64,000 nt of DNA from Candidatus Accumulibacter contiguus (GCF_012940005.1 NZ_SPMX01000025.1:1-64000), one strand, 5' to 3'. Shown: positions 39,960-49,203, counted from the first letter of the stretch. Made by a program: numbers and translations. The notes: generated from the sequence alone by a model not told the origin.

Positions 39960-40919
39960 ATGCCACTGTTTCTGAGTGAAGAAGATGTTGAAAAACTGCT
40001 GACCATGCCGCTGGCGCTTGCGGCAGTCGAGGCTGCACACCTGGATCTCGCGTCGATGCAGGCCTGCGATGTGCCCCGGCAGCGAACGCGTCTGCCACAG
40101 ACGACGCTGCATATCCTGCAAGGGGCATTGCCGCAGCTCGACGCCATCGGGTACAAGGCCTACACCAGCAACCGCTCAGGTGTGCGCTTCCTGGTCCACC
40201 TGTATCGTGCGTCAGACGGCAGCCTGCGGGCTGTACTGGAAGCCGATCGTCTGGGCATGATGCGTACTGGCGCGGCATCCGGCGTCGCGACGCGCTGGCT
40301 GGCCAGACCCGATGCCCGTGTGGCGGGCGTGTTTGGTGCCGGCTGGCAGGCGGAAGGGCAGATCGAGGCGATCGCGGCGGTGCGTCCGCTGCAACGGGTG
40401 AAGGTCTATGCACGCCATGCCGGACGCCTGGCGGCCTTTTGTACCAAGATGTCCGAACGTCTTGCGCTCGAGGTGATCGCGGCGGCTTCACCGGAAGAGG
40501 TGGTGCGTGGCAGTGATATCGTGAGCACGGTGACCACTTCGGCGACACCGTTGTTCAATGGCGAATGGCTTGCGCCGGGAACGCACATCAATGCTGCCGG
40601 ATCGAATTCACTGATCCGCCGGGAGCTTGGCGAGGACGTCCTCAAACGTTGCTCGCCGATCGTCGTCGATAGCCTTGCAACGGCGCTGTGTGAGGCGGGT
40701 GATCTACTGCCACTGCTGGAAAAAGGGCGCCTGCAGGCTCGTCAGCTCATCGAACTCGGCGACGTCATTTGCGGTCGGCAGACAGGGCGTTCGACGCCTG
40801 AAGAAATTACCCTGTTCGAGTCGCAGGGCATGGCTGTCCAGGATCTGGCGCTTGCCGTACGCCTTGAGGCGCTGGCACGTGAGCGCGGTCTCGGTGTCGA
40901 ATTGCCTTATGGCGGGTAG
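39960..40919 (+). CDS. Ornithine cyclodeaminase/mu-crystallin-family protein
   Basis: A 319-residue NAD(P)-binding protein of the ornithine cyclodeaminase / mu-crystallin family, which covers ornithine cyclodeaminase, ketimine reductases and alanine dehydrogenase-like enzymes. The N-terminal half has 'LFLSEEDVEKLLTMPLALAAVEAA', and the substrate-binding lysine is probably in 'LDAIGYKAYTS'. Residues about 125-150 give the Rossmann loop ('AGVFGAGWQAEGQIEAIAAV'), and 'GTHINAAGSNSLIRRELGEDVL' is the family signature. GGAGGCAACG precedes ATG 39960. The true substrate cannot be read from the sequence. Confidence 0.85.
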   Translation: MPLFLSEEDVEKLLTMPLALAAVEAAHLDLASMQACDVPRQRTRLPQTTLHILQGALPQLDAIGYKAYTSNRSGVRFLVHLYRASDGSLRAVLEADRLGMMRTGAASGVATRWLARPDARVAGVFGAGWQAEGQIEAIAAVRPLQRVKVYARHAGRLAAFCTKMSERLALEVIAAASPEEVVRGSDIVSTVTTSATPLFNGEWLAPGTHINAAGSNSLIRRELGEDVLKRCSPIVVDSLATALCEAGDLLPLLEKGRLQARQLIELGDVICGRQTGRSTPEEITLFESQGMAVQDLALAVRLEALARERGLGVELPYGG

Positions 40920-40983
40920 TATGGACCCCTGTCGCCATGCTTGAGGATGGCCTGCAGATTGCCTCCGGGCTTGCTGATCAGTG

Positions 40984-41827
40984 ATGGGAGAGGATGTGAC
41001 AAACACTCTTTTGGGGGCGCTGGAAATCGCCTTCCGTACCGACCCCGGATTGGTCAGGGGGACAAATGAAGATTCAGTGTTTGCCGATGCCGATCAAGGG
41101 TTGGTGATCCTGGCCGATGGGATGGGGGGGGTACAATGCCGGAGAAGTCGCCAGCAGCATGGCGACGAAGCTCCTGTCGGCCAGGCTGGCAGCGGCTTTC
41201 AAGGCGACTGCCGCGTACCAGACTGACAGCCGCAGCGGACAGATGTTTGCACATCGTTGCCTCAAGGAACAGATCGAGGCGGTGAACTTTGCGATCTATC
41301 AGGCGTCGGAAAGTCAGTCGAAGTTCGGCGGGATGGGCACCACGCTTGTCGCTGCCGTATTTTGCGATGATCAGGTGGTCGTCGCACATATTGGCGACTC
41401 GCGACTGTATCGTCTGCGGGGCGAAGAATTCATGGCCATGACCCATGACCACTCCGTCCTGCAGGAGCAAATTGATAGTGGCCTGATTTCGGCTGCAGAC
41501 GCACGTTATTCGTTGCAACGGAACCTGGTGACGCGTGCTGTCGGCGTCGATTCAGAGGTCGAAGCCGAGATCCATGTTCACCCGGTGCGGCCAGGGGATG
41601 TGTACCTGTTATGTTCCGATGGTCTCTACGACCTGGTCGAAGATGTGGAAATTCATTATGCCCTGGAGATGTTCTCCGTCAATCTTGATCTTTCTGCCGC
41701 GCAACTGATCCAGATGGCCAACGACAATGGTGGGAGCGACAATATCTCGGTGGTTGTGATCAAGGTTTTGCATGCGTTTCCGGCCGCCAAAAGGGGTTGG
41801 TCCAGACTCTGGTCATGGCGCAATTAA
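40984..41827 (+). CDS. PP2C-type serine/threonine phosphatase, frame broken at a G8 run
   Basis: PP2C phosphatases dephosphorylate Ser/Thr on proteins using two metal ions. The N-terminus ('IAFRTDPGLVRGTNEDSVFADADQGLVILADGMGG') carries the metal-binding D-G-x-G and the RxxNED motif. The rest ('YNAGEVAS', 'GTTLVAAVFCDDQVVVAHIGDSRLYRLR', 'LLCSDGLYDLV', 'DNGGSDNISVVVIKV') follows in another frame. The break is at eight G's (41124-41131); with seven the protein is a continuous 280 residues. All metal ligands are present after correction. The start is ATG 40984 or the GTG at 40996. It abuts an FHA gene and a phosphodiesterase-like gene, forming a small signalling cluster. Confidence 0.85.
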
Positions 41828-41841
41828 GGACGATGAAGGCG

Positions 41842-42525
41842 ATGGCAAAGCTCATACTCAGCATGGATGGTCTGGTTCTGAAGGAAATCCCGCTGCTCAA
41901 GGAGCGGGTGAGCATCGGCCGCAAGGCACATAATGACATTCAGATCGACAATATGGCGATCAGCGGTGAACATGCGGCGGTGGTGACCATTCTCAACGAT
42001 TCTTTTCTTGAGGATCTCAACAGCACCAACGGAACGTTGGTCAACGGTCAGCCGGTCAAGAAGCATTTCCTGAAGGATAACGATGTCATCGAGCTTGGCA
42101 AGTACAAGATGAAGTACATCGTCGATCCGCTCGCACCGAACGAGGTTTCACCCTATGACCAGACCACACAGCCGCCGCGGTCGGCACCTGTGCAAAATGT
42201 TTCGAGGGTCGCTGATGCGACGACTTCTGCCAGTGCATCGCAGCCTGCTCCGTCGGCACCCGCCGCCGCCTCGGCGGTCATTCAGTTGCTCAGTGGTTCG
42301 AATGCCGGCCATCAATTGCAACTGACCAAGACTTTGACGACTCTCGGCAAACCTGGTCAGGTGGCGGTGATTGCCAGACGACCGAACGGCTACTTCCTGA
42401 CCCACGTCGAGGGGGCATTCCCGATGTTGAACGGCCGTGCTGTTGACGCCCAGGCTCGTCATCTGAAGGACCATGACCTGATCGAGATTGCCGGGGTGAA
42501 GATGGAATTCTTCCTCAAGCAGTGA
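41842..42525 (+). CDS. FHA-domain protein (phosphothreonine binding)
   Basis: A 227-residue protein with an N-terminal FHA domain (about 20-95): 'ERVSIGRKAHNDIQIDNMAISGEHAAV' supplies the GR...S.H ligand-binding set, and 'LEDLNSTNGTLVNGQPV' the D-x-x-S-x-N-G-T loop. A Pro/Ala/Ser linker (about 100-150) leads to a C-terminal domain resembling a second, degenerate FHA ('TLGKPGQVAVIARRPNGYFLTHVEG...LNGRAVD'). FHA domains bind phosphothreonine partners. The ATG at 41842 gives the family-like start 'MAKLILSMDGLVLKEI'; 41833 is a less likely alternative. It follows the PP2C gene by 14 bases, so it may read the phosphoprotein that PP2C removes. Confidence 0.9.
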   Translation: MAKLILSMDGLVLKEIPLLKERVSIGRKAHNDIQIDNMAISGEHAAVVTILNDSFLEDLNSTNGTLVNGQPVKKHFLKDNDVIELGKYKMKYIVDPLAPNEVSPYDQTTQPPRSAPVQNVSRVADATTSASASQPAPSAPAAASAVIQLLSGSNAGHQLQLTKTLTTLGKPGQVAVIARRPNGYFLTHVEGAFPMLNGRAVDAQARHLKDHDLIEIAGVKMEFFLKQ

Positions 42526-42619
42526 TGGGCAATCGTGTTCTCTTCGGGCCAAGCAGCACGGCTTTCTTTCCTACCATAACGGGCAGATTCGGTAAGCAGA
42601 TGAATCCGGTGACTCCACC

Positions 42620-43387
42620 ATGAGAGTCAGGGTTCTCGGCTGTAGCGGAGGCATTGGCGGACATCTTCGGCGCACCACGGCGATGCTCGTCGACAATGAT
42701 CTGCTCATCGATGCAGGGACGGGCGTCGCTGATTTGTCGCTTGCTGAACTGGCGCTCATCGACCATGTTTTCCTGACTCACTCGCACCTCGATCACATCG
42801 CCTCGCTGCCGCTGCTGATCGATTCGGTCAGCGACTTGCGCGACAAGCCGCTAACGGTCTACGCGACGGCTGCGACACTCGACATCATCGGCAGGCATAT
42901 CTTCAACTGGGCAATCTGGCCAGATTTCAGCGTGATCCCGAGCCGCGAGAAAGCCATTATGCGCTTCCAGTCCATCTGCCTCGGGCAGTCGGTGCGGCTT
43001 GGTGAGAGAACGATTACGGCGCTTCCTGCAGAGCACACGGTTCCCGCAGTGGGCTATCAGCTCGACTCGGGGCTGGGCAGCCTGGTCTTTACCGGCGATA
43101 CGACCGCCAATGATGCCTTCTGGCCGGTGGTCAATCGTATTGCCAACCTGCGCTATTTGCTGATTGAAACGGCTTTTCCGAACCGCGATCAGATGCTTGC
43201 CGAAATCTCCAAGCACCTCTGTCCGAAGATGCTGGCGAATGAACTGAAGAAGCTGTCAATCCCTGCAGAAATCTATATCAGTCATTTGAAACCCAGTCAG
43301 ATCGAGCTGACAATGGCTGAAATCCAGGCCTGCGCCGGTGACTTCAAACCGAGGATGTTGCAGAACAATCAGGTTTTCGAGTTCTGA
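42620..43387 (+). CDS. Metallo-beta-lactamase-fold 3',5'-cyclic nucleotide phosphodiesterase
   Basis: A 255-residue MBL-fold protein of the class II cyclic-nucleotide phosphodiesterase type. The N-terminal 'VRVLGCSGGIGGHLRRTTAMLVDNDLLIDAGTG' is followed by the zinc-binding 'HVFLTHSHLDHIASLPLLIDS' (HxHxDH, about residue 55), 'LPAEHTVPAVGYQL' and 'GSLVFTGDTTANDAFWPVV' (metal-bridging Asp), and a C-terminal 'IYISHLKP' histidine. All ligands are visible, so a hydrolase is likely; that cAMP is the substrate is a family-based guess. It lies about 95 bases after the FHA gene and completes the PP2C-FHA-PDE cluster. Confidence 0.82.
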   Translation: MRVRVLGCSGGIGGHLRRTTAMLVDNDLLIDAGTGVADLSLAELALIDHVFLTHSHLDHIASLPLLIDSVSDLRDKPLTVYATAATLDIIGRHIFNWAIWPDFSVIPSREKAIMRFQSICLGQSVRLGERTITALPAEHTVPAVGYQLDSGLGSLVFTGDTTANDAFWPVVNRIANLRYLLIETAFPNRDQMLAEISKHLCPKMLANELKKLSIPAEIYISHLKPSQIELTMAEIQACAGDFKPRMLQNNQVFEF

Positions 43388-43723
43388 TGAAATCACGAAA
43401 AAGTATGCACCTATACATCAGCGTTTGATGGCAAACATCCACACTTGGACTGGATGCTCCGATGCGAAGGGCCGCGAACTCGTTCATTGTGTAGTAAAAC
43501 TGTCGGGAATTTTTACACTGCACACAATAGATGCGGGCTTGTGGACTTCAAGTCATTGGTTTTATGTGAAAAATTTTTTTTGGCACACTATGTGCTTGCT
43601 TTTTCACCGTCCGACCATTGCTGCATTGGTGCCGGCGAAACCAGGGGTATCACGTTCACGTAATTCTCATCCCGATTGGGGGGAACCCGTCGAAATTGCG
43701 GTACACGTACACGGAGGTTACAG
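43388..43723. other. Leader region of the PEP-CTERM gene
   Basis: No protein gene is supported here. The stretch is AT-richer than its surroundings, contains a sigma-54-type promoter match at 43581-43596 and a good ribosome-binding site GGAGG at 43713-43717, six bases before the ATG of the PEP-CTERM gene. Confidence 0.6.
43581..43596 (+). promoter_or_regulatory. Sigma-54 (RpoN)-type promoter of the PEP-CTERM gene
   Basis: TGGCACACTATGTGCT matches the sigma-54 consensus TGGCACGNNNNTTGCW at all but two defined positions, with exact GG-N10-GC spacing. It lies 128 bases before the start codon. PEP-CTERM genes in related floc-forming bacteria are known to be RpoN-controlled through the PrsK/PrsR system, so the position fits. 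Confidence 0.65.
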
Positions 43724-44593
43724 ATGACTAAAACAGGAATATTGCTGGCCGGGATGGCGCTTTCAATGGCGCCTCTCGCCGAAGCGGTGGTCATTCGCTC
43801 GGCAGTGACCACCGGTGGCGCCGCAGATCCCACCTTCAACGCGCTCATCAGCTCATTCCGGAGCGATCTGGGCGGTGTGCTCAATCCCCCCGGAGCCTGT
43901 GCGCCAGGGCCCTGTACGACAGGCAGACGGGAGATCAACTGGGATGCGGTACCAGCGGGGGCTAGTTCGCCGAATGCGTTTCCGGGTAATTTCTTCAATG
44001 GTACGACCGGTGTCCAGCCAGCTGGCCGGATTCGCGGGGCTACATTCTCCACGCCAGGGACCGGCTTTCGTGTGAGCGCCACCGAGTTCTCCGACGAAGC
44101 GAGCTTCGGCCCTGCCGAGTTCGATGCATTCAGCCCGGCGAGGATGTTCGCCAGCATGGGGAGCAATATCACCGATGTGACCTTCTCCGTACCGGGAAGT
44201 CCGGGGCTGGCAGCGACGGTGCGCGGCATGGGCGTCGTCTTCTCCGACGTGGATTACACGGGAAGCGCGTCGCTGGAGTTCTTTGACACCAGCGACGTGT
44301 CGCTCGGGCTATTCCCGGTGGAAGGTGTCTTCCCGACTGCAGACGGGCGCAACAGCCAGGGCTCATTCTCGTTCCTGGGCGTCTCGTTCGACGCAGGCGA
44401 GAGAGTCGCGCGTGTGCGCATAGTCTCGGGTGCGCACGGCATTGACGGCAACTATGTTGGCCTCGATGATGCGGTGGTCATGGATGACTTCATCTATGCA
44501 GAGCCGCAGGCGGTGCCTGAGCCACTGACGAGCGCCCTGGTCGGTGCAGGTATTGCAGGGCTGATCGCTTTGCGGCGGCGCCGCTCGGCGTAG
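43724..44593 (+). CDS. PEP-CTERM sorted exported protein
   Basis: A 289-residue secreted protein. It has an N-terminal signal peptide ('[21 protein letters not shown]'), a beta-rich passenger without a recognised enzyme motif, and a C-terminal PEP-CTERM signal: 'VPEP' followed by a membrane helix ('[13 protein letters not shown]') and an arginine cluster ('RRRRSA'). Exosortase recognises this tail, cleaves it and passes the protein to the exopolysaccharide-rich envelope. The passenger has an Asp-rich C-terminal part ('[18 protein letters not shown]'), common among PEP-CTERM proteins that bind Ca2+ or matrix. No exosortase is in the window. The frame extends upstream to 43676, but the signal peptide fixes the start. 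Confidence 0.9.
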   Translation: MTKTGILLAGMALSMAPLAEAVVIRSAVTTGGAADPTFNALISSFRSDLGGVLNPPGACAPGPCTTGRREINWDAVPAGASSPNAFPGNFFNGTTGVQPAGRIRGATFSTPGTGFRVSATEFSDEASFGPAEFDAFSPARMFASMGSNITDVTFSVPGSPGLAATVRGMGVVFSDVDYTGSASLEFFDTSDVSLGLFPVEGVFPTADGRNSQGSFSFLGVSFDAGERVARVRIVSGAHGIDGNYVGLDDAVVMDDFIYAEPQAVPEPLTSALVGAGIAGLIALRRRRSA

Positions 44594-44639
44594 GGCGGTT
44601 CGATACCCTGACGGCCATGACTGTTACCAGGGCCGTTGT

Positions 44640-45026
44640 ATGTGGAAATCAATCCTCGCCATCGCCGTTGGATCTGCGCTCGGCGCATTATTGCGCTGGC
44701 AACTCGGGATCAAGCTCAATGCTCTTTTTCCGACCATTCCACCCGGAACGCTGGCTGCGAATCTGATCGGTGCCTACGTGATCGGCCTGGCGATCGCCTT
44801 CTTCGCCTCGTTCTCGGCGCTTTCCCCGGAATGGCGCTTGTTGGTGATTACCGGTTTCTGCGGCGGGTTGACCACATTTTCGACTTTTTCCGCCGAACTG
44901 GCGACGCTGTTGCAGCAGGGGCGTGTGTTGTGGGCCCTCGGTATTGTCGCGGCGCACGTCGTGGGCTCAGTGCTGATGACTTTTGCCGGCATTGCCACCA
45001 TCGTCTGGGCGAGGAATTCGGCCTAA
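44640..45026 (+). CDS. crcB: Fluoride exporter CrcB/Fluc
   Basis: CrcB is a dimeric fluoride channel. The 128-residue protein has four membrane helices with '[15 protein letters not shown]', '[22 protein letters not shown]', '[18 protein letters not shown]' (the fluoride-path motif) and a final helix '[21 protein letters not shown]'. It starts at ATG 44640; the spacer after the PEP-CTERM gene is only 46 bases and shows no fluoride riboswitch. Its TAA stop (45024-45026) is the first bases of a palindromic repeat. A DUF190 gene follows, a common partner. Confidence 0.92.
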   Translation: MWKSILAIAVGSALGALLRWQLGIKLNALFPTIPPGTLAANLIGAYVIGLAIAFFASFSALSPEWRLLVITGFCGGLTTFSTFSAELATLLQQGRVLWALGIVAAHVVGSVLMTFAGIATIVWARNSA

Positions 45027-45226
45027 CGGTCATGACTTCTCCAGGCACCCCCGATCATGAAAGTCATGACCGTTTTCCTCCCTTGCAGGGCGCATTCCGG
45101 TTTGCACGCCGGAATCGCTTGATGGGCACGGGGCAGGCTCCGCGAATTCCCCATCTCGCCCCCGACCCCTCTTCTGCTTGCGGGCGAGGGCAGGATTCGT
45201 GAGTCGCTGATGCGACTTTCACATGA
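45023..45226. repeat. Composite palindromic repeat, modules A-D-B-C
   Basis: A (45023-45075, arms AACGGTCATGAC and GTCATGACCGTT), D (about 45080-45155, including CATTCCGGTTTGCACGCCGG), a short B (about 45158-45194), and C (45195-45226, TTCGTGAGTCGC-tgat-GCGACTTTCAC). It lies between crcB and the DUF190 gene and provides the crcB stop codon. Confidence 0.82.
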
Positions 45227-45287
45227 ATGCTGCCAGTCCGCAGTGGAAATGGCGTGACGAAGAGGATTCAAGGAGAAGGAGACAAGG

Positions 45288-45641
45288 ATGGAAGGCTCAT
45301 TTCTGAGATTCTATGTCAGCGAAAGGGAGGAACTTCACGGCGTTCGGCTCTGGGAGTGGCTGCTCGAGCGAGGCAATCAACTCGGAATCCGGGGCGGTTC
45401 GGCGTTTCGGTCGATTGGCGGTTTCGGACGACGCCATGCCCTGCATGAAGATCATTTCTTCGAATTGGCGGGAAGCGGCGGTATCGAGGTCGAGTTCGTG
45501 GTCACCGAGGAAGAAGGGCAACGTCTGCTCGATCTGATTCGCCAGGAAAAATTCCGTATCTTTTACACACGCATCCCGGCCCACTTCGCCATCATCAATC
45601 CGGACGCCAAAGACCCGCCTGGGATGACGACTGACGATTGA
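45288..45641 (+). CDS. DUF190 domain protein
   Basis: A 117-residue PII-like protein of the DUF190 family: 'EGSFLRFYVSEREELHGVRLWEWLLERGNQLGIRGGSAFRSIGGFG', 'FELAGSGGIEVEFVVTEEEGQRLLDLIR' and 'FYTRIPAHFAII'. DUF190 proteins often sit next to CrcB and are thought to sense or regulate, as PII-like proteins do; the ligand is unknown. AGGAGAAGGAG precedes the ATG. The gene is separated from crcB only by a palindromic repeat, so they likely shared a transcript before the insertion. Confidence 0.85.
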   Translation: MEGSFLRFYVSEREELHGVRLWEWLLERGNQLGIRGGSAFRSIGGFGRRHALHEDHFFELAGSGGIEVEFVVTEEEGQRLLDLIRQEKFRIFYTRIPAHFAIINPDAKDPPGMTTDD

Positions 45642-45657
45642 CGCGGCGGCCCTGAAC

Positions 45658-46478
45658 ATGTTCGGAAGCTTGCGCGAATTGCCACGAACCGTCTGGCTGC
45701 TCGGCCTGGTGAGTTTTTTCAACGATTCCACCAGCGAACTGATCTACCCGCTGCTGCCGATCTACCTCGCCTCGGCACTGATGGCCGGCCCGAAGGCGCT
45801 GGGCATCATCGAGGGAATTGCTGAAGCAACGGGTAGTCTGCTCAAACTCTTTTCCGGAGTGCTCTCGGATCGTCGACGTTCGGCCAAGCCCTGGGTGGTC
45901 GGCGGCTATGCGTTGGCTGCGATCGCGCGCCCGCTGCTGGCCTTCGCCACTTCCTGGCCGATGCTCCTGTTGCTGCGCTTTGCCGACCGGGTCGGCAAAG
46001 GCCTGCGAACTTCGCCGCGCGATGCGCTGCTGGCGCTGACGGTGGATCCGGCCAGGCGCGGACTGGCTTTCGGTTTTCATCGTAGCCTGGACAACGCCGG
46101 GGCCGTCGTCGGGCCACTGCTGGCAGCCTGGCTGCTCGCCGAACGAGTGCCATTGGCGAACATCCTTGCGTGTTCTATTTGTTGCTGGGGGTGAATCCGC
46201 AGCCGCTGCTACTGTGGCCACTGTTCGCATTCTACGGCCTGTTCCTGGCGGCGACCGAAGGGGCAGAGAAAGCCCTGGTCGCCGACCTGGTCGGCAAGGA
46301 AATGCTGGGCACCGCTTACGGCTGGTTCAACCTGACTGTGGGTCTTCTGCTGCTGCCTGCCTCGGTAATCTTCGGCTGGTTGTGGCAATCCGTTTGTCCG
46401 CTCGTGGCTTTTGCCTTCTCTGCGGCCTGTGCTTCGTTGGCGGCGCTTCTGCTGCACCTGTGGGCACTGCGGAGTTGA
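45658..46478 (+). pseudogene. MFS transporter, internally deleted and out of frame
   Basis: The N-terminal part (45658 to about 46165) is a good MFS half: 'VSFFNDSTSELIYPLLPIYL', 'GSLLKLFSGVLSDRRRSAKPWVVGGY', 'RFADRVGKGLRTSPRDALLA' and 'RGLAFGFHRSLDNAGAVVGPLLAAWL'. The C-terminal part (from about 46170) continues in a different frame at 'FAFYGLFLAATEGAEKALVADLVGKEMLGTAYGWFNL'. Between them, where the family has about 130 residues, only a few bases remain, so this is not a single-base frame error but a deletion. The total coding length is about 270 residues instead of ~400. Either the gene is dead or the assembly has collapsed a segment. It starts 16 bases after the DUF190 gene. Confidence 0.72.
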
Positions 46479-46493
46479 TGAGGATACGCATTT

Positions 46494-47243
46494 TCAGCGA
46501 AGCGTGACCTGATGGTCCTGCAAGGCCGCACGCTGTTGCCGGTAAACGGCATGAAAAATGTTCCAGTCGCCATCATTCCAGCCGTCGGTATGGCGCAGCA
46601 ACTGATCGAGATCATGCTTGCTCACGCGCTCACGGCGGATGCCCTTGCGCAGCTTTTCCAGATCGATGAAACGCACGTCACTTTCCTGATAGGTGTTGCC
46701 CATCGCCGGTGTGCGCCGGACGAATACATGCTTGCCGTACAGGCAACTGTGTTGCAGGCGATGATGATGGAGGCGAGCGCAGGCAAGGGCAGTGGCCGTG
46801 ATCAGGGATTGGCGCTGCGACTGCTCGTCATATGCAGCCACGGCATTCCACTCATCGAGGCTGATGAAGCTGTCGAGCGCGCGCGTCACCAGAATCGCGC
46901 GCCAGCGGCCGGGCTCCAGCCGGTCGCCGTAATAGAGCGCCTCGACCGCGCCGACTTGGTGCGCGCTGAGGCGCAGGATGTTCCGGTACTCGCGGTAGAA
47001 AGTCGGGATGCCGCGCCAGGGGTGACGCAACGTTCGGCACAGGTGGTTTTCCTGTCGTTTCAGGAAAATGGCGCTGCCATCATCGAGCACATGCCGGCTG
47101 ACACCACTCCAGCCGCCACGGCGTTCATTCGGCGCTTCATGCCAGTCCGTGCTGAGTGACCACAAAGCTTCGAAGTCAGCGAGCTGGCTGGCGCCCAGTT
47201 GCTCGCGCGCCAACTGGTCCGGAAATAGATCACGAGCTTTCAC
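46494..47243 (-). CDS. InaA/LPS-kinase-family protein
   Basis: A 249-residue protein-kinase-fold protein of the InaA/Kdo-kinase family. It has 'GWSGVSRHVLDDGSAIFLKRQENH' (ATP-binding lysine), 'HPWRGIPTFYREYRNILRLSA', 'CARLHHHRLQHSCLYGKHVFV' (catalytic loop variant) and 'VRFIDLEKLRKGIRRE' (metal-binding Asp). Such kinases phosphorylate lipid A-core sugars, or act in stress tolerance. It converges with the MFS remnant, 15 bases apart. It is the second kinase of this fold in the window (the other is near 16.3 kb), but the two are not close relatives. Confidence 0.8.
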   Translation of the reverse strand: MKARDLFPDQLAREQLGASQLADFEALWSLSTDWHEAPNERRGGWSGVSRHVLDDGSAIFLKRQENHLCRTLRHPWRGIPTFYREYRNILRLSAHQVGAVEALYYGDRLEPGRWRAILVTRALDSFISLDEWNAVAAYDEQSQRQSLITATALACARLHHHRLQHSCLYGKHVFVRRTPAMGNTYQESDVRFIDLEKLRKGIRRERVSKHDLDQLLRHTDGWNDGDWNIFHAVYRQQRAALQDHQVTLR

Positions 47244-47282
47244 CGGGCACGATTTTACCGAGAATGCCGTGCCATGCGCAGG

Positions 47283-47966
47283 CTAGACGGCTTTCTTGCG
47301 CAGAACATAGGTGCGCCACATGAACAGGCGCGGCAGGAAATCAAGGTGGCCGACGATCTCGAAGCCGGCATCACGGCACTCACGTTCGAACTGGGCACGC
47401 TGCACGATGAAACGGTTGTCGCTCTTCTCGCCATTTTGCTGGCGCTTCTGTTCGAGTCTGCGGCGGCGCCAGGCCTTGTAGTTGCCGTCGACCCACAGCG
47501 ACAGCACCACCGTATCGCGGGTCACACGACGGAATTCCTGCAGCATCGCAAGGCGGTTGGCCGATTCGCCAATGTGGTGCATGAGGCGAATCGAGAAGAT
47601 GCAGTCGACACTGTCATCGGGCAGTGTGATCTCGAAGGCGGAACACTGCAGCAGGCGAAAACGCCGCACTACGGCCGGGTCGCGCACTTTTCTGGCGACT
47701 TCGAGCATGGCTTCGCTGTAATCGGCAGCCAGCAGCTCGCGTTGCGGGTTTTCGGCCAGCATCGACCAGAAGCGTCCCGTGCCACAGGGCAGGTCAAGCA
47801 CCGACGCCGGGTTGCCGGCCAGGGCCAGGGCGCGGGCGGCCATGCGGTGCTCCATGCGGTCAGAGAGCTTTTTCTCGTTGTGCTTCTGAAAGTACTCCTG
47901 CGAATGGGTGTCGGTATACTTGTCCGAAAAGGACAGGTGAATGGCCGGTTTCTGCTGGTCGCTCAT
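47283..47966 (-). CDS. Class I SAM-dependent methyltransferase
   Basis: A ~227-residue methyltransferase with motif I 'VLDLPCGTGRFWSMLAE', motif II 'LLAADYSEAMLEVARKV', and a post-motif 'SVDCIFSIRLMHHIGE'. A following strand 'TVVLSLWVDGNYKAW' completes the Rossmann fold. The C-terminus is basic. The substrate is unknown; the neighbouring InaA-type kinase suggests an envelope role. The frame extends to an ATG at 48023; the ATG at 47966 ('MSDQQKPAIHLSF') is chosen because the additional residues are low-complexity. Confidence 0.75.
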   Translation of the reverse strand: MSDQQKPAIHLSFSDKYTDTHSQEYFQKHNEKKLSDRMEHRMAARALALAGNPASVLDLPCGTGRFWSMLAENPQRELLAADYSEAMLEVARKVRDPAVVRRFRLLQCSAFEITLPDDSVDCIFSIRLMHHIGESANRLAMLQEFRRVTRDTVVLSLWVDGNYKAWRRRRLEQKRQQNGEKSDNRFIVQRAQFERECRDAGFEIVGHLDFLPRLFMWRTYVLRKKAV

Positions 47967-48084
47967 GTCTTCGCTTGGAGTGGGCGCCGTGGTGCGGCTG
48001 GTGTGCGGTGGGGTATCAAGCATACCATAGAGCTGGCCGTCGGCACCGCCGACTCCTCGCGCTGACGCCTTCAGAGGGCTGCGG

Positions 48085-49203
48085 TCAGGTGAGAATCAGG
48101 TTGTCGCGATGGATGATCTCGGGCTCGTCGATGTAGCCGAGAATGTCTTCGATCTCCTGGCTGGCACGGCGCGCGATACGCCGGCCATCGCTGCTGCCGT
48201 AGTTGACCAGGCCGCGTGCCACCTCTTGGCCTTCGCTGGAGACACAGGCAACCGCTGCACCACGTTCAAAATCGCCCTGGACCGTAAGCACGCCAATCGG
48301 CAGGAGACTTTTCCCGTCCCGGAGCGCATCGATGGCGCCGCAGTCGAGAACCAGTTTGCCATTGAGCTGCAGATGGTCCGCGAGCCATTGCTTGCGTGCC
48401 GTGAGCGGCTGGGTTTCCGAGACCAGCAACGTTCCGAGCGGCTCTCCACGTGCCAGTCGAACAATCACGTCAGTCTCTCGCCCGCTGGCGATGACGGTGT
48501 GCGCGCCACTGCGTGCTGCGCGTTTGGCGGCGATCACCTTGGTGATCATACCGCCCTTGCCGAGTTCGCTGCCGACGCCGCCGGCCATCGCTTCCAGGGC
48601 GGGAGTTCCGGCAAGTCCTTCCCTGATCAGCGTGGCGCTTGCGTCCTTGCGGGGATCGGCGGTGAACAGGCCTTGCTGATCCGTGAGGATGATCAGGCAA
48701 TCGGCTTCAACGAGGTTGGCCACCAGCGCGCCGAGCGTGTCGTTATCACCGAACTTGATTTCGTCGGTAACGACAGTGTCGTTCTCGTTGATGATGGGCA
48801 CGACGCCGAACTGCAGGAGGGTGCTCAGCGTTGAACGGGCATTGAGGTAGCGCTTGCGGTCGGCGAGGTCGTCATGGGTGAGCAGGATCTGCGCGGTATG
48901 CAGGTCGTAGCGGGCAAAGGCGCGTTCATACACCTGTGCCAGTCCCATCTGGCCGACAGCCGCCGCCGCCTGCAGTTCATGCACGGCGCGCGGGCGTCTG
49001 TTCCAGCCCAGACGTTGCAGGCCGCAGGCAATCGCTCCGGAAGAGACGAGAATGACCTGCCTGCCGGTTTGGCATAGCTCGGCGATCTGCCTGGCCCACT
49101 CGTCGATGGCAGCCAGATCGAGGCCTTCTCCGTTGTTGGTGACCAGCGCCGAGCCGACCTTGATGACCATTCGGCGGGCAGAGGCGGTACGGGTGGTGGC
49201 CAT
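48085..49203 (-). CDS. proB: Glutamate 5-kinase
   Basis: ProB phosphorylates glutamate in the first step of proline synthesis. The 372-residue enzyme has the amino-acid kinase domain ('[17 protein letters not shown]', '[17 protein letters not shown]', '[45 protein letters not shown]', '[26 protein letters not shown]') and a C-terminal PUA domain (from about 275) with '[21 protein letters not shown]'. One base separates it from obgE. The obgE-proB pairing is common in betaproteobacteria. Confidence 0.96.
   Translation of the reverse strand: MATTRTASARRMVIKVGSALVTNNGEGLDLAAIDEWARQIAELCQTGRQVILVSSGAIACGLQRLGWNRRPRAVHELQAAAAVGQMGLAQVYERAFARYDLHTAQILLTHDDLADRKRYLNARSTLSTLLQFGVVPIINENDTVVTDEIKFGDNDTLGALVANLVEADCLIILTDQQGLFTADPRKDASATLIREGLAGTPALEAMAGGVGSELGKGGMITKVIAAKRAARSGAHTVIASGRETDVIVRLARGEPLGTLLVSETQPLTARKQWLADHLQLNGKLVLDCGAIDALRDGKSLLPIGVLTVQGDFERGAAVACVSSEGQEVARGLVNYGSSDGRRIARRASQEIEDILGYIDEPEIIHRDNLILT

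Noticed and set aside
44594-44639. A fluoride riboswitch before crcB
   Set aside because: The spacer is only 46 bases and lacks the conserved GGCGAUGG and pseudoknot sequences; only a small ACGGCC..GGCCGT hairpin is present.
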